From Triglochin maritima (Eukaryota; Streptophyta; Magnoliopsida; Alismatales; Juncaginaceae), in NCBI GenBank assembly GCA_963682175.1, contig OY821772.1, forward strand, positions 53,776,925 through 53,840,924: a stretch of 64,000 bases of DNA, in the 5' to 3' direction. This document shows positions 1-11,597 of the stretch, piece by piece. Both the position numbers and the translations under genes were made by a program. Position 1 is the stretch's first letter. The number at the start of each line of letters is the position of its first letter. The notes under the pieces were generated by a model. The model ran no database searches and was not told the origin of the DNA. It saw only the letters and a program-made list of their open reading frames with translations.

Positions 1-1290
1 CCAAAACCTTGGAACAAGCCCCTGGCACTTGGAGTATTTGTCTTAAAAATATTAACAGCAACGAACTTGCGAAAGGATTAGTCACAGTCAAAATTCAGAA
101 ATATAACAACCTACAATAGTTGTAGATTTTCATCTTGTTTGCTAATAGTAACCCTTCAAATCGTGCAGGTCAACCTACTGCTAGAATAAAAACATAACTT
201 GAGAAGATTATCTGGAGGTCTTAACCGTCTTATTACGACTTAGACGGTAAAAGAAAGAATAATTATGTTAGGTGATTATGAACATAGAAAGTGTCAGACC
301 AGTTTCAATTTTATTTTAATTCCTCCTGGTACCCCTTAAACTGATGGTTTCCCTTTATTGTCTACATGCAAGTAAAATTCCATTTAGTTCTCAAATAAGC
401 CATCTTACAAACTCATCCAGAGTCTCGTATATTATGGCATTAAGAATCATATTATGAAGCCAACTATTTAGCTGAATTCTAAATCTGCCTAGCATATTTT
501 TAGTTTGTAGATTACGGCATTTGAAGCTTCTTGCAATAATATTTTTGAAAACGGAAAAAAACCCTAAACTTAATAATCTGCATGTAACCAAGAAAATATG
601 AAAACCAATATTTCTTGTGGGATATAAAACTCATGGCAAATGAAATGGAGCCTTATTCAGATGGCCCCAACGATCAAAATAACTTGAGACACAAATGACC
701 AACAAATTTTTACGATCACTTGTAAGACAAATGTTAACCTTCTAATCTAAGTTTCTAGGAGATGTAAACTGAACCACATAGGCACACCAAAAGGGGAAAA
801 GGGTTCCAAAAAATGTACGTTGATATTTAAATCCCTACATAACAGAAATCAATTTATAACTTGATTTAAATTCCTAATGAACAGAAAATAAATTTCTAAA
901 TTCGAAGCGTTCGTAGTTGCAACATTATCATTAATTTCATTATCCACATCTCAAATCCACCACAAACAGAGAAACAACAATTTCATTGACGTTCGCCAAC
1001 TCATCCCTTCATCCATCACTAGTTAAGAGCAAAACCCCCCAAATTTCACACCAAACATCATTTACAAAGAGAAAAAAAGTCAAATCCCGAAATCGCAAAC
1101 GATCCAAATTCCAAACAACAACAAGTTATCCTGTAAATCAACAAGACCCAGACAACAGCTATCCATATCTACAAACCGACGAGGACGAAAGCGTAGGAGA
1201 AGGTACCCTTGGATGCGATCAGACGTTGTCGAGGTTGGAGGTCGGCGTGGGGGTCGATGTGGTGTTGGGGCGTTGGTGAGTGATACTGAC

Positions 1291-1449
1291 CTCGGTTTCG
1301 CCGTCGGAGTCGGAGTCGACGTCGGCGGTGGTGAGGTTGATGCAGGAGAACCTCTCGAGGGAGGCGAAGAAGGCGGAAAGGACACTGGCGCCCAGCCAGT
1401 TCATCACCTGGTCCGGCTTCACCAACGACACCAGGCTCGAGCTCTCCAT
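1291..1449 (-). CDS. First exon of a conserved plant protein of unknown function (5' partial)
   Basis: A GC-rich open stretch on the minus strand begins at an ATG whose A is at 1449 and encodes 53 residues starting [18 protein letters not shown] and ending in an acidic Asp/Ser run and ETE. It stops in phase 0 at a consensus donor (GAG|GTCAGT, intron from 1290). A longer start at 1497 (16 more residues) is possible. The hydrophobic-amphipathic block around residues 15-32 looks conserved, and I believe similar N-termini occur in small unannotated plant proteins, but I do not recognise a function. No convincing second exon was found between 1 and 1290, so the rest of the gene probably lies beyond the left edge. 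It is divergent to the lumen-protein gene that starts at 1984. Confidence 0.5.
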
Positions 1450-1983
1450 TCGAGATCTGATCCGCGTTTGGGGATCGGAATGGGAATGGTCACACAAAGA
1501 ACGTGGGGAGTTCGATGCGGAAGAAGAAGGCGACGAAGACGACTACGGTTGCTTTTTTTTTTGGGTTTGTTTATTTATTTATTTTGTATGTCTGTGTGGA
1601 AGCGCGTTTTGAGAGGGGAGGACTGAAGGAGACGGGAGAGGCAACGATTTTCTAGGTTTAGTTAGTTTGGGTTGGGCCGTTCTAGCGCTATATAAATAAA
1701 ATAAAGCTTGCATGTTTATAACTTGCTGTCATATATCGAAATATACAATTTGAAATTTCGAATACAAATAAAATTGAAAATATATCCAAGAATTTGACCC
1801 TGAAAGACAAAACACAGCCAGGATGCGGAAGCGGATATAGTTGTGAAGTGGTGATCCGTGCATGCCAAGTGGACACCTCCCTCCGATGGATAAGATAAAG
1901 CTTGGGTGGGATCGGCCAACTACAAGGAAAGGAATTCCCTCTCGTAGTCGTAGTAGTCGTACCCCAAAAAAAAGGCGTAGTCC
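1450..1983. promoter_or_regulatory. Short divergent promoter region with a TATA box
   Basis: Only about 530 bp separate the start codons of the two divergent genes. A plus-strand TATA box, CTATATAAATA, is at 1688-1698. It would suit the rightward gene with a 5' leader of roughly 260 nt. T-rich tracts around 1550-1590 lie on the leftward side. Function is inferred from position only. Confidence 0.4.
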
Positions 1984-4900
1984 ATGGCGGCCACTTGGTG
2001 TTGTTACTCTTCTCCATCCGTCAGATTCTCCACGACTCCCTTTCACACGTCTCGCCTTCAGCACATGATGAGAATCCACTGCTCAGGTCATTTCCCTGCA
2101 CATTTCGTGTTATCTCTTTCTTTCTTTACGTTTGCGACCAAATTAACCTAGGGTTGGGTTAGTATTTCTTATTGTTTTCCCAATATAAATAATTGTGTTC
2201 AAATTTGAAATCAAACGAGTGGTCAGTTTTTGTGAGTTTGGCCAGTCACCCTGGGTTTGCACGTTTGTTGTCTGTCGAAATCGGTGCGAGAGAATATCAA
2301 ATTAACAAGAAAAAGTGTGTACCGAACACCAACTTCACACACTTGACGTGGCTATATATGTCAACCAAAATATAGTCATATGTTGAATAGGAAGACAAAG
2401 TTTGTGGGAGCTATATGGGTCTATTTAAGAAAAGTTTGAAAGAGGTATACTAAGTATGTTACCTTAGCAGCTTCTAGTTTATATTACATTTTGCCATTTT
2501 TGATTGAGAATCGTATCCATAGCTACTGCTGTTTTACTAGTCTGTCTATTTGAAACCCGAAACATGGTGACCTATAATGAGATTGTATGGGTCAATGGCT
2601 GTAATGAGTGATGGACTAGACAAGGCTCTACATGCTCGAAGGAAATGGTTTTTACTATTAAAGTGTATATTTCTAATTCAAAGCCAATTGGTGTTGAATG
2701 AAGTGACTTAAAATGTCAAAACTAATGAGAATGTTACTAACCCTTTTCAAGTATGGGATTATCTCAACATTGAGCTTCAAATGAGGGCTTCTTTAGGTCC
2801 AACATGTGTGTACTCAAAGATTAGTGGATGTTTTGTCCCTAGTGCTATTCATTTAGATGTGATACCACATTGAATTTAGAGTTTTAACTCAAAATTATTT
2901 GGTGTTGAGTGGAGTACTCTAGGACTTCAGAACTTATGAAATGACCTTGATTTAATGATATGATACCATTCTCAATAGTTTTTTTTACCATTCTCAATGG
3001 TTACAAATATTATCACAGTTTTAACCTATTGGAATTGTAGAATCTAATTGCTAAGCTTGAATTAGCTTTGTGACCTAACTTGGAGTTAGTGTGGTTTGCC
3101 TTTTCATCAAAAAATTAAAAAGAAGTGTTATGTTTTGGATTGAACGAAAAGTTGCGTCCGTGTTCAAGTGCGTATGAACTACCAATTTTACAAATAAATT
3201 GGTTATTTGCCACTTTTTTTAGTAATTCAAGTACTTCGCAAATCAACATGAGATTGTTTTGCTGGATTTGAAATTAAATGCATTCAACTTGGTTCCACTT
3301 GTTAGACCCCAAGGTATGTTGATGGGCTGAATAGAGGGGATAAGCTGATTTTGTTTGAGATTGAAGGCTAGTATTTTAATGTGTTTTGAATCAAACAACC
3401 GGTCTTCTTCGTGTGTGCTTATAATAGTATATTGAACTAGTCTAGCATATTTGATATTTGAAATTCTTTCAAATAAAGTAATTATCTTCTTTACGAATAC
3501 ATGTATACTCATAATCAATTGGTGATGAATGGAATTACCCAGGATCTTATAAGTCATAAGAATAACCTGAGTTGTTCAATGTGCAACTATTCTCAACTCT
3601 CCCCCACAAATGTGGTGTCTCATAGGTCCAACATGTGTATGTCTAAATGGGTAGAAGTGTTGGGCTGCCATCGGCATTTTTGGCTCCAAAACCATATTGT
3701 AATGTAGGTATCCAACTCAAAACCAATTGGTGATGAATTGAGTGACCTAAGATCTTATAAATTGTAAAAATAGTTTGAGTTGTCCAATGTGCGACTATTC
3801 TCTTCATATACAAATGAATTCATGAAATTTTGAAAAGTAGAACATCAACTACTACCAGATGAATTAGATTGGGAGATAGTGCAATCAAGCCCTAGTCTCT
3901 TTGTCACCTGAAGTCATACCCTAGCCCACTCTAGTGAGACAAATGGATTTCAAGGGATGAAAGAAAATCTTAGACATTGTTTGATTCTTTAGGCCTGCCA
4001 TATGCTTGCTTTAGAACTACTTATCTTCAGCTGTGTATGGTCTAGGTCTCTAGGACCAATCTGATTTTCCTCTTGTTTCAGTGGGTTGAACTCGAAAAGG
4101 TTGTGATTAGTTTTCCATCTAAGAGTCTAAGACATTTATTTATTTGCAATTTTGCAGCAAATAATCAGGTTGCAGAAAATTGTACCTCTTTTAAGGAATT
4201 GAAGAATGTTGCTTGTGGAATATTTGCTGTCTTTGCAGTGTCAACTGCATCACCAGTTGCTGCTGGGAATCAGGTCTTTATTTTCTGTAGTTCCAAGCCT
4301 CATTCCTTCCTTCTTTTGATACTTTGCATGTTATTACATTGCATTTGTACCTTTTACAGATTTCCATTCATCATTTAGCTGCGACATAACCGTGGGGTTA
4401 GCTCAATGTAATTTGGTTGGTTCTTTCACCTTAATTTTTCAGCAATGTTCGTAGATAATCCCCCGTAAGCTTTGAGTAAAATGAGTGCTTGCCATATTCT
4501 GATTAAACATAGTGTGCATTTGATTAGGTATCTACACTGCACACTAAAACTTTGATCATTGTGAAAAGAAAGAAGAGGGTCCTTAATCCTTGCCTAGGTG
4601 GCTAGGTGATACAATTGTCCATCACAAATCCGTCCTTCATGAGCATCTTATCCCATTTGAAATTCATCCGTCCTGAAGAAACAATGGTAGTCATAGTTAC
4701 AATGGTAGTCATAGTTTCGGGTTAAATTGAAACTGAACTGCTTATTAATTATGCCAAAGTGGATGTGTTACTCGGGCTGAAGGTCTAATATGCCAAAACA
4801 AACCAGTTGTCAGATACCACTGCATTGGAAAATATATAAACAAATTTTTTATTCACTGAAAGATAATATAAATGCCAAGAACAAAGCAACAGATGTTTTC

Positions 4901-7107
4901 ACTCGTGGTGGAGGATATCACTCAGCAGCTATCTGCAGTCAATCCTTGCATTTATAAGGCCTTTTTTGGGCATCAACAAGATCTTACTGCAACTACAACA
5001 TCTACTGCCGAGTCTTAACTCCTACAGGACAAACATGTGAAAGATTAAGAATCCTTGCTATAACTGATTATCTTATGACTTCTAGCTATTTATGTCAATG
5101 TTCTTCATGTCAGATTTTGTCTTCTGTATCCTGTTTATCGAGTTGCAGACATTGATATGGTTTACCAAGCAAATTTTCCTTCTATATTTGACTTCATGAT
5201 CAAGCTTATAAATGCCCATCAGAATGATTTCATATGTTTGATGTTTCTGATTTTACAGCCTTACTCCTAAGTTTGCCTGTCAAATGTATTAAAATATCTT
5301 AACATTATCTGTTATCCCAGTTAGTCTGTTAGCTTTTTATTAGTTACTTGTCTTTCTTGAATCATTTTCTTGCTTCAATGTGAGTGAACGGTCGATGTGC
5401 GGAGTGTTCCCTAGAGGGGGTAACCCATCTTGCTATGACAATTCTATTGATCCAAATAAACACTTACAATCGTCCATACAGGTTCAGTGAGAATTGAGAA
5501 ATACCACTGTTCAGTGCTTATGTTTTTTTTAGGAAAAAATTTCAAAATAATCAAAAAAAATAAAAAATTGTAAAAATATGCACTTCAGAAACTTATTTGG
5601 CAAAATATGCACATTGAAAAATGGCACCACAGGTACCGTTTTCATTAACTAAAAACGACACTGTAAATGCCGTTTTTACACTTAATAAAAACGGTATCAC
5701 TGATGCCGTTTTTACCTGAGGATTCAAAAATATCTAGATCAAACAATTTCAAGATTCAAAAAAATTCACTGTAGCGAGACCCCCGATCGACCCTTTGCTA
5801 GTTCAACATAACTTAGCTAAAAACGACATCTCGAAACCAAGAAAAAATTTGCTCAGGTAAAAACGGCTTCAGTGATACCGTTTTTATTATGTGTAAAAAC
5901 GGCATCTACAGTGCCTTTTTTAGTTAATTAAAACGGCACCACAGGTGCCGTTTTTCAATGTGCATATTTTACCAAATAAGTTTCTGAAGTGCATATTTTT
6001 ACAATTTTTTATTTTTTTTGATTATTTTGAAAAAAAAATAAAAAATTGTAATCTGTTTAAAATTTGTATTGATGTCCTCTTACTGTACTACAGAGACTGC
6101 CTCCACTATCAACGGAACCAAACCGGTGCGAGCGCGCCTTTGTTGGAAACACAATTGGCCAAGCCAATGGTGTCTATGATAAACCAATTGATCTCCGATT
6201 TTGCGACTACTCAAATGAGAAATCAAATCTCAAAGGGAAGTCACTTGCTGCTGCCCTGATGTCAGAAGCCAAGTTTGATGGTGCAGATATGTCAGAAGTT
6301 GTTATGTCCAAAGCATATGCCGTCGGAGCAAGCTTTAAGGGTAACATAATGTCTCAAAATTAGGCTTTATAGTTCTCAATTCTTAGTAAGTGATTAAAAC
6401 GGACATTTATTTGGCTTATAAACTAAGCCCTGTCGATAGATTCACAAAAAGGTTACCCTTAAACTAATACAATAATAAACTAATGATATAGCCTGAATTA
6501 ATAATAAATGTTTAATAATACGCTTGCATGTAGTACTCTACAATCTTTAACGAATTAAAAAATAATAATCCTTGTTATGCTTTCAGATTCTAAGTGATGA
6601 CATTGTTTAGTTTGATAAATGTTATCTTAGTTTAGTGGCAATATGTAGATGTTATTTATTTGGATGGTGTATTCGAGATTCTTCTATCTTCTCGAGACAT
6701 ATAATTAGTACACTTAATCTCAGATAATATACATAGTTAAGACAAGGCAACGATATAGATTATTAATTTGGAAGTACAAATATACTATCCATCGTATGCT
6801 TCATAGCGGTTAGCCGGTTATAACATCACGGTCAGCATTAAGCTCCTTGTTCATATTAAAACATGTGTATAAACTGTGTGCAGGAACGGACTTTTCAAAT
6901 GCAGTCCTTGACCGTGTCAACTTCGAAAAGGCAAATCTTCAAGGAGCTGTCTTTAAGAACACTGTTCTATCAGGTTCCACCTTCAATGATGCCCAACTAC
7001 AAGATGCTGTGTTTGAGGACACCATTATAGGCTACATTGATCTTCAAAAGCTTTGTAGGAACACTTCCATCACTGAAGATGGAAGAGCCGAACTGGGTTG
7101 CAGGTGA
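1984..7107 (+). CDS. Thylakoid-lumen pentapeptide-repeat protein, TL17.4-like, four exons
   Basis: Four exons join in phase: 1984-2086, 4158-4273, 6094-6340 and 6884-7107, giving 690 nt and 229 aa. All introns are GT-AG. Exon 1 encodes a Ser/Thr/Arg-rich chloroplast transit peptide (MAATWCCYSSPSVRFS...). Exon 2 adds a hydrophobic lumen-targeting stretch ending SPVAAG, a plausible AxA-like processing site. Exon 3 reads RLPPLSTEPNRCERAFVGNT then IGQANGVYDKP. Exon 4 holds pentapeptide repeats (TDFSN, VNFEK, ANLQG, AVFKN, STFND) and ends NTSITEDGRAELGCR. This matches the plant TL17.4/TL15 lumenal pentapeptide family in order and length (about 230-236 aa); their exact role is unknown. Introns 1 and 2 (2.07 and 1.82 kb) are enlarged by repeats, but every exon is open. 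The start is fixed by the transit peptide and by exon 1 ending in the phase that exon 2 needs. Confidence 0.88.
2650..3820. repeat. Diverged internal repeats in intron 1
   Basis: Several degenerate copies of one motif family occur in tandem: CCAATTGGTG-TGAATG-AGTGAC followed by ATCTTATAA (starts near 2680, 2900, 3518 and 3725), with GGTCCAACATGTGT near 2797 and 3626. This looks like decayed copies of one transposon inside intron 1. I cannot name the family. Confidence 0.4.
5540..6031. repeat. Foldback element (long inverted repeat) in intron 2
   Basis: Two arms of about 180 bp (5540-5719 and 5854-6031) are near-perfect inverted copies around a 134 bp loop. Each arm carries repeated AAAACGGCA/TGCCGTTTTT motifs. 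It lies just upstream of the exon 3 acceptor of the lumen-protein gene and would form a very stable hairpin in the pre-mRNA. It resembles a foldback or MITE-type insertion; no clear target duplication was found. Confidence 0.75.
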
Positions 7108-7689
7108 ATGCTTTGATGACCAATGTTGTTTTGTTTGCCATGTTCTTTGAATTGTTGGAATTAATCTGGGAATTTTCTCAACCAAAGGCCATAATGTGAT
7201 AATGATGTACAAACCATATATAATATCATAGATCTATTATGCCTTTTGTTTTATGTTCCTCTAAATTTTTATTATCAAACGAGATGTTACACGACCCAAA
7301 TCTTAGAGGGTCATATAATCGGGAATTAAGCCATGTCTCTGCCTTGTAATGAAGGGAACCCTTGACCACTAGAGGAGTAAGTGTTGCTTAACGGCGTAAT
7401 ACTCTTCTCTTGTGATTTGTGTGTGATACTGATAGGGTTCTATTTAAACTTTGTAGGATGACTTGTATGCTTGTCAAATCCTTTGCATTTTGATTCACGG
7501 TTCATCTCGGTTATCAACACACTTTTTCAGTAGGCCTAAAAGAGAGGAGGAACTAACGAAAGATATAAAAAAGAAAGATGAAAGAGATCGCTGTTGTAAT
7601 CCGAAAGAATATCGCTGTTGAAGATTTGATGGTTTAAAAACACTAAAGTTGTGGCTTTACTATAGTATGAGTGAAAACCTATCAGCCAA
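7108..7689. other. Intergenic, nothing recognised
   Basis: This holds the likely 3' UTR of the lumen-protein gene followed by AT-rich DNA up to the tRNA. No ORF, repeat or motif that I can support. Confidence 0.5.
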
Positions 7690-7760
7690 GCGCATCTGGT
7701 GTAGTGGTATCATAGTACCCTCCCACGGTACTGACCAGGGTTCGATTCCCTGGATGCGCA
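7690..7760 (+). tRNA. tRNA-Gly (anticodon CCC)
   Basis: The 71 nt fold into a complete cloverleaf. The acceptor stem GCGCATC pairs with GATGCGC and the discriminator base is A. The anticodon stem GTACC/GGTAC closes the loop CTCCCAC, giving anticodon CCC. The T-arm is CAGGG-TTCGATT-CCCTG. The D-arm region (TGGTGTAGTGGTATCA) serves as the A box and GGTTCGATTCC as the B box. A T-run follows near 7777, as expected for Pol III termination. No CCA is encoded, fitting a nuclear gene. It looks intact. Confidence 0.95.
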
Positions 7761-8219
7761 TTAATTGTTTGGCCATTGTTTTTTCATTAATCTAAAAGTC
7801 GAGATCAAGTTTCTTGGTGCGTCAAAAGATGTGATACATCATCAAATTCAGATCTGCGGCAAAAGAACAGTGAAAAGTTTTACAAATCTCTAGTAAGTAG
7901 GGATATAAGATCTCCGAGAGGTTTCCAAAGTCTGCCTTTTCCAATAAAATAACATCACGGATTAGCAAAGTATTACTTCTGAATTGCCAAACATCGCCCC
8001 AAAATTACTTAAATCGCCCCTTGAAATTACCATTTTGCCCTTCTCTCATTTCTACTGCTATAACGCGACATTTTACCCTCCTATCACACATCTCTCTTCA
8101 TATTCCTCTTATAATCATAAAAAATAATGTTTTGGAGGTCAGTAATGAACTAACGGACGCCCCAGTGTACTCGAATCTGGTAAAACATCTAACATCTTTT
8201 TAATAAAAAAATAATAAAT

Positions 8220-8470
8220 AATAATAAAAAATTACGGGCGTCTGACGGAGCCGCCCCCACGTAGGAGGGAGCGTCTGGCTAAGACGTCTTCCCCATGGGG
8301 GCGGCGTTTTACCCAGACGCCTTACCCATCGGGGAGGCGTTTTACCCAGACGCTCCGCCCATGGGACAGGCGTCTGTGTAAGACGCCTCCTCCATGGGGA
8401 AGGCGTCTTAGCCAGACGCCCCCTCCTACGTGGGGGCGGCTCCGTCAGACGCCCGTAATTTTTTATTATT
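8220..8470. repeat. Perfect-stem long inverted repeat with GC-rich arms
   Basis: Arms of about 65 bp (8220-8286 and 8404-8470) are almost exact reverse complements (ATTACGGGCGTCTGACGGAG and on). The loop holds further palindromic units, GGCGTCT...AGACGCC. It lies within the small MULE and is part of the family's palindromic minisatellite. Confidence 0.85.
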
Positions 8471-8924
8471 TTTTTAAAAAGATAAATGATTATAAATTTA
8501 GATAATTGTTAAATTAATTAATAAGTTAATAATTACTATATTCGGATGACCGATACCTCTTCGGTACATCGAAAATTCAAAAATTTCCAGATCCAACAAT
8601 TTCAAAATCCAAAAAATTTCCAGGGGGCGCTGCCCCCTTACCACCCCCGCCACCTCACCGGCGAGGTGGAATGCCGCTCGCTCACCGGGGAGCGAGACCC
8701 CCGAACGACCTGTCGAGGTGGTATTTGTAAGTCATGATGTTTTACCACCGGGGGATTTGGAACTTAAAAAATGTTGGATCTGGAATTTTTTTGAATCTTT
8801 ATCACTTGCAAAAAAACTCATTGTAATCCAACCGGTTACCACCGAAAACTTGCAAAGAAACGTCAAATAATTTGAGATAACACACCGTATAATTTTAATT
8901 TGAAAAAAAAAATTAAAAAAAATG

Positions 8925-9150
8925 GGACGTCTGGTTAAGACGCCTGTACCATCGTGGAGGCGTCTGGCTAAGACGCCTCCACCATGGTCGAGGCGTCTTA
9001 ACCAGACGCCTAGACAATGGTATAGGCGTCTGGCTAAGACGCCTGCACCATCGTGGAGGCGTCTGGCTAAGACGCCTCAACGATGGTGGAGGCGTCTTAG
9101 CCAGACGCCTCCACGATGGTACAGGCGTCTTAGCCAGACGCTCGTGTCGG
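8925..9150. repeat. 33-bp palindromic minisatellite, open in frame with MSGETP exon
   Basis: Repeated unit of about 33 bp built on the imperfect palindrome GGCGTCTGGCTAAGACGCC plus a CCACCATGG-like spacer. Because the unit is 11 codons and palindromic, both strands read as a basic 11-residue repeat (RRLAKTP-P-W type). On the minus strand it is open without a stop after the MSGETP... start at 9203, down to 8913. Confidence 0.8.
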
Positions 9151-9519
9151 AAAAAAAAATCCGCCTCCGTTACTTCGCCTGGTCTAGGTGTTTCGCCAGA
9201 CATTTTCGTGGTGTTGGTACTAGGAATGTTAGTAAAACTGAGTCAATAACCTTGTTTAAAGACACGGGACGATATGGGTATTAAATATATTGTTAAGGGC
9301 AATTTGGTAATTTCAAGGGGCGATTTAAGTAGTTTTGGGGCGACGTTTAGTAGTTCCCTGTTACTTTCCACAAACAATGACACTTTTCGGTACGTAGTTG
9401 GCCACTGATTCCAACTTCTCCAACAAACTTATGGGTACTTTTCTAATTATTCACATCTGGATTTTACTTTACTTAATACCAAAGCCTTTTACAAATTTTG
9501 GTTCTGCGTAGAAAATTCG

Positions 9520-9952
9520 ATGCCAGCTGAAGGTTTGGAGGAAAAATAGAATATTATCTCCTAGAGTTGGCCATTTCATGTGGGAAATTAATGAGAAATT
9601 TACTCCCTCTCAAAGCCAATCTAAGCCACAGAATTCCAACTATTTCACCTCTTTGTTCCTACGGTTGTAATGTTCCAGAGAACTCCTAACGAGATATATG
9701 CAGAAGCTGGCATCTGGCTTGGGATTCAAGAAAAATCTTTCACTAATATTATTACATCGTATATTACTTTCAAATCAGTGGGAAGTTTTCCAGCCTTGGC
9801 GTATCTTTGGTGGTCCATCTGGAAATGTCGTTGTGAATATGTATTCCAACAAAACTTATCCCTCACCTAGAGATATAGTCAAGACAGCGAATTCACTTAA
9901 GAAGTTTTATTATAGTCTGCAGACTCTGCATCATGTAACAAAATCCATGTAA
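9520..9952 (+). pseudogene. LINE retrotransposon remnant (RT zinc-binding region)
   Basis: Broken reading frames encode RVGHFMW, LLPLKANLSHRIPTISPLC followed by SYGCNVPE, and WWSIWKCRCEYVFQ. These are the reverse-transcriptase zinc-binding (zf-RVT) and C-terminal signatures of plant LINE elements. Frames change at least twice. No upstream reverse transcriptase or poly(A) tail is visible, so this is a short 3' fragment on the plus strand. Confidence 0.6.
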
Positions 9953-11597
9953 TATAACCATAATGACAGTCATAAGTCCATTCGAAAGAAAAAAAATTAC
10001 AACATTCCCCAGACCTCAGAGTAAGTGCTGTTGGACTTCCTCTTATCCTTGCTCCTCTTTTAATTTAACAAAAATAGAAAATTGTGGCTCGAATGAAGGC
10101 CCGAACGGTGATTTCACACGCGTAAGTTATACGTTATTTAAATGATTATTCTGTTGAAATTTTCTATATTTTCCCAACAACAAATTTTAAACTTAGATTC
10201 AAATGATGCAAGGGAATGTCCTTGAACTGCAATTGGTCTGTAACTCTCGCATGTGAGGAAAAGTTGGTTGGAAACATTCTTATTTATAAGATCATAAATA
10301 AATCTTTTCTGAAAGTTCTAACTTCTAAGATCATACATCTATCTCATTCTACTTCCGTTTTTTTGTGAAATTCACGCACTAAATTGATCAGCTCAGCTGG
10401 AAATGGTAGTAGAATTAGCCGCTTCTCTTATGCACACTGCCGTAACATCATACAAAGTTCTGGATCGACTCCAAGCTAAATCATTTGAAAAGCAGAGCAA
10501 TGATCATATTTGAAGCCACAAAACTTCTTTATCGTAGTCATTTGTCTCCACATTATTGTGGACCCTCAATCGGTAAAGTAAATTAATTTGAATCTTTGAA
10601 ATTTCATAAAACCATCTCAAGTTGCATTTTGAGGATGTTAAGTTAATATGACACCATAAGGATTTTACCTTTCATTTGCCAAAAGTATGGAGGTAGTTTA
10701 CAGAGATGCACTTAGAGTAGAGATCACGTACCCTTAAACCTTGGAACTGAATATTGAGGTCTTCCAGAACAGAGGAGGCATGAATAGATAAACTAGTAAT
10801 GAATTTAAATCCTACCATAGACACAAAAGGCAAACATACTTTGCGATTCAACCAACCAGTAAACTGCTAGATCATCCATGCAACCAAAAGCTAACCCACT
10901 TTATGACTTGATTAACAAATAACTACTGAATCATACGAAATACAGGGGAAAGGCCAACAAACTTTAAGCAGTTAGTCACTCACCCACCAATAAAAGATTT
11001 TTTTAATTTTATTGCTTCCCATTTCATCTAAATAAAAAAATAACAAATAGCAAAAACAGTAAAAGAATTTCACACCTTCCACCCCCAAGTGGTTCCTTCT
11101 TCTAAAGTTCTAATTACCCTACCATCACAGGCTCCTATTATTCACACATGATTCCCAGCCCGATGTCGTCAAGCCACAGCAACTCCTGTTCCTCTGCTCC
11201 CCACCACGTAACTCACATCTCAACAACCAGAACAAGTCCAAACCACAGAGAATCAAAACTCCAACCTCGCCCCCCCCCCTCTGTGCATCCTCACATGCAC
11301 TAAAACAATATCAAAATAACCAACCCAATAATTACACGATCAACCACCAAACCACCTCCTAATCGCCCTCCATTATTCAAAGTTGCACAATTAAATCCCA
11401 TCTCCATCAAAAAACGCAATCAATCAACCAAACCAACTGTTTTGTCTTTCTCAATCCCACATCCTTCCCATCAACACTACCATTAGCTGTACCCAACACA
11501 AACCGGTGGTCCATCTCCATCACCACCTCACCGACGCTGACGTGGCAAAATCACAACCCTCCAAAAATATCAACCTTAAGTTGATCATCAATTCCCA
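9953..11597. other. Intergenic, no gene recognised
   Basis: AT-rich DNA with a C-rich stretch near 11,090-11,300. No coding or repeat structure that I can support; the part next to 11,597 is the 3' flank of the GATL gene. Confidence 0.4.

Larger units (their letters stand above)
7980..9358. mobile_element. Short non-autonomous MULE of the OTU/PMD family
   Basis: Terminal inverted repeats of about 60 bp bound this 1.4 kb segment; both contain TACTTAAATCGCCCCTTGAAATTACCA. The left end keeps a decayed first exon like MSQRPGDNSANAPDYSNL. The right end, on the minus strand, keeps MSGETPRPGEVTEADFF (ATG at 9203), followed further in (about 8830) by FGGNRLDYNEFFAS, which is homologous to the plus-strand gene of the long copy at 12,850-18,256. 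It is thus a deletion derivative holding the 5' ends of both genes plus palindromic arrays. The exact ends and target duplication are unclear. Confidence 0.65.

Noticed and set aside
1080..1626. Several overlapping frames of 90-137 codons in the GC-rich stretch
   Set aside because: They are other frames of the first exon at 1291-1449; only that frame has a consensus donor in phase and a conserved-looking sequence.
9300..9370. A 9-bp target duplication for the MULE at 7980-9358
   Set aside because: The best candidate (GTATTACTT against TGTTACTTT) has too many mismatches to claim.
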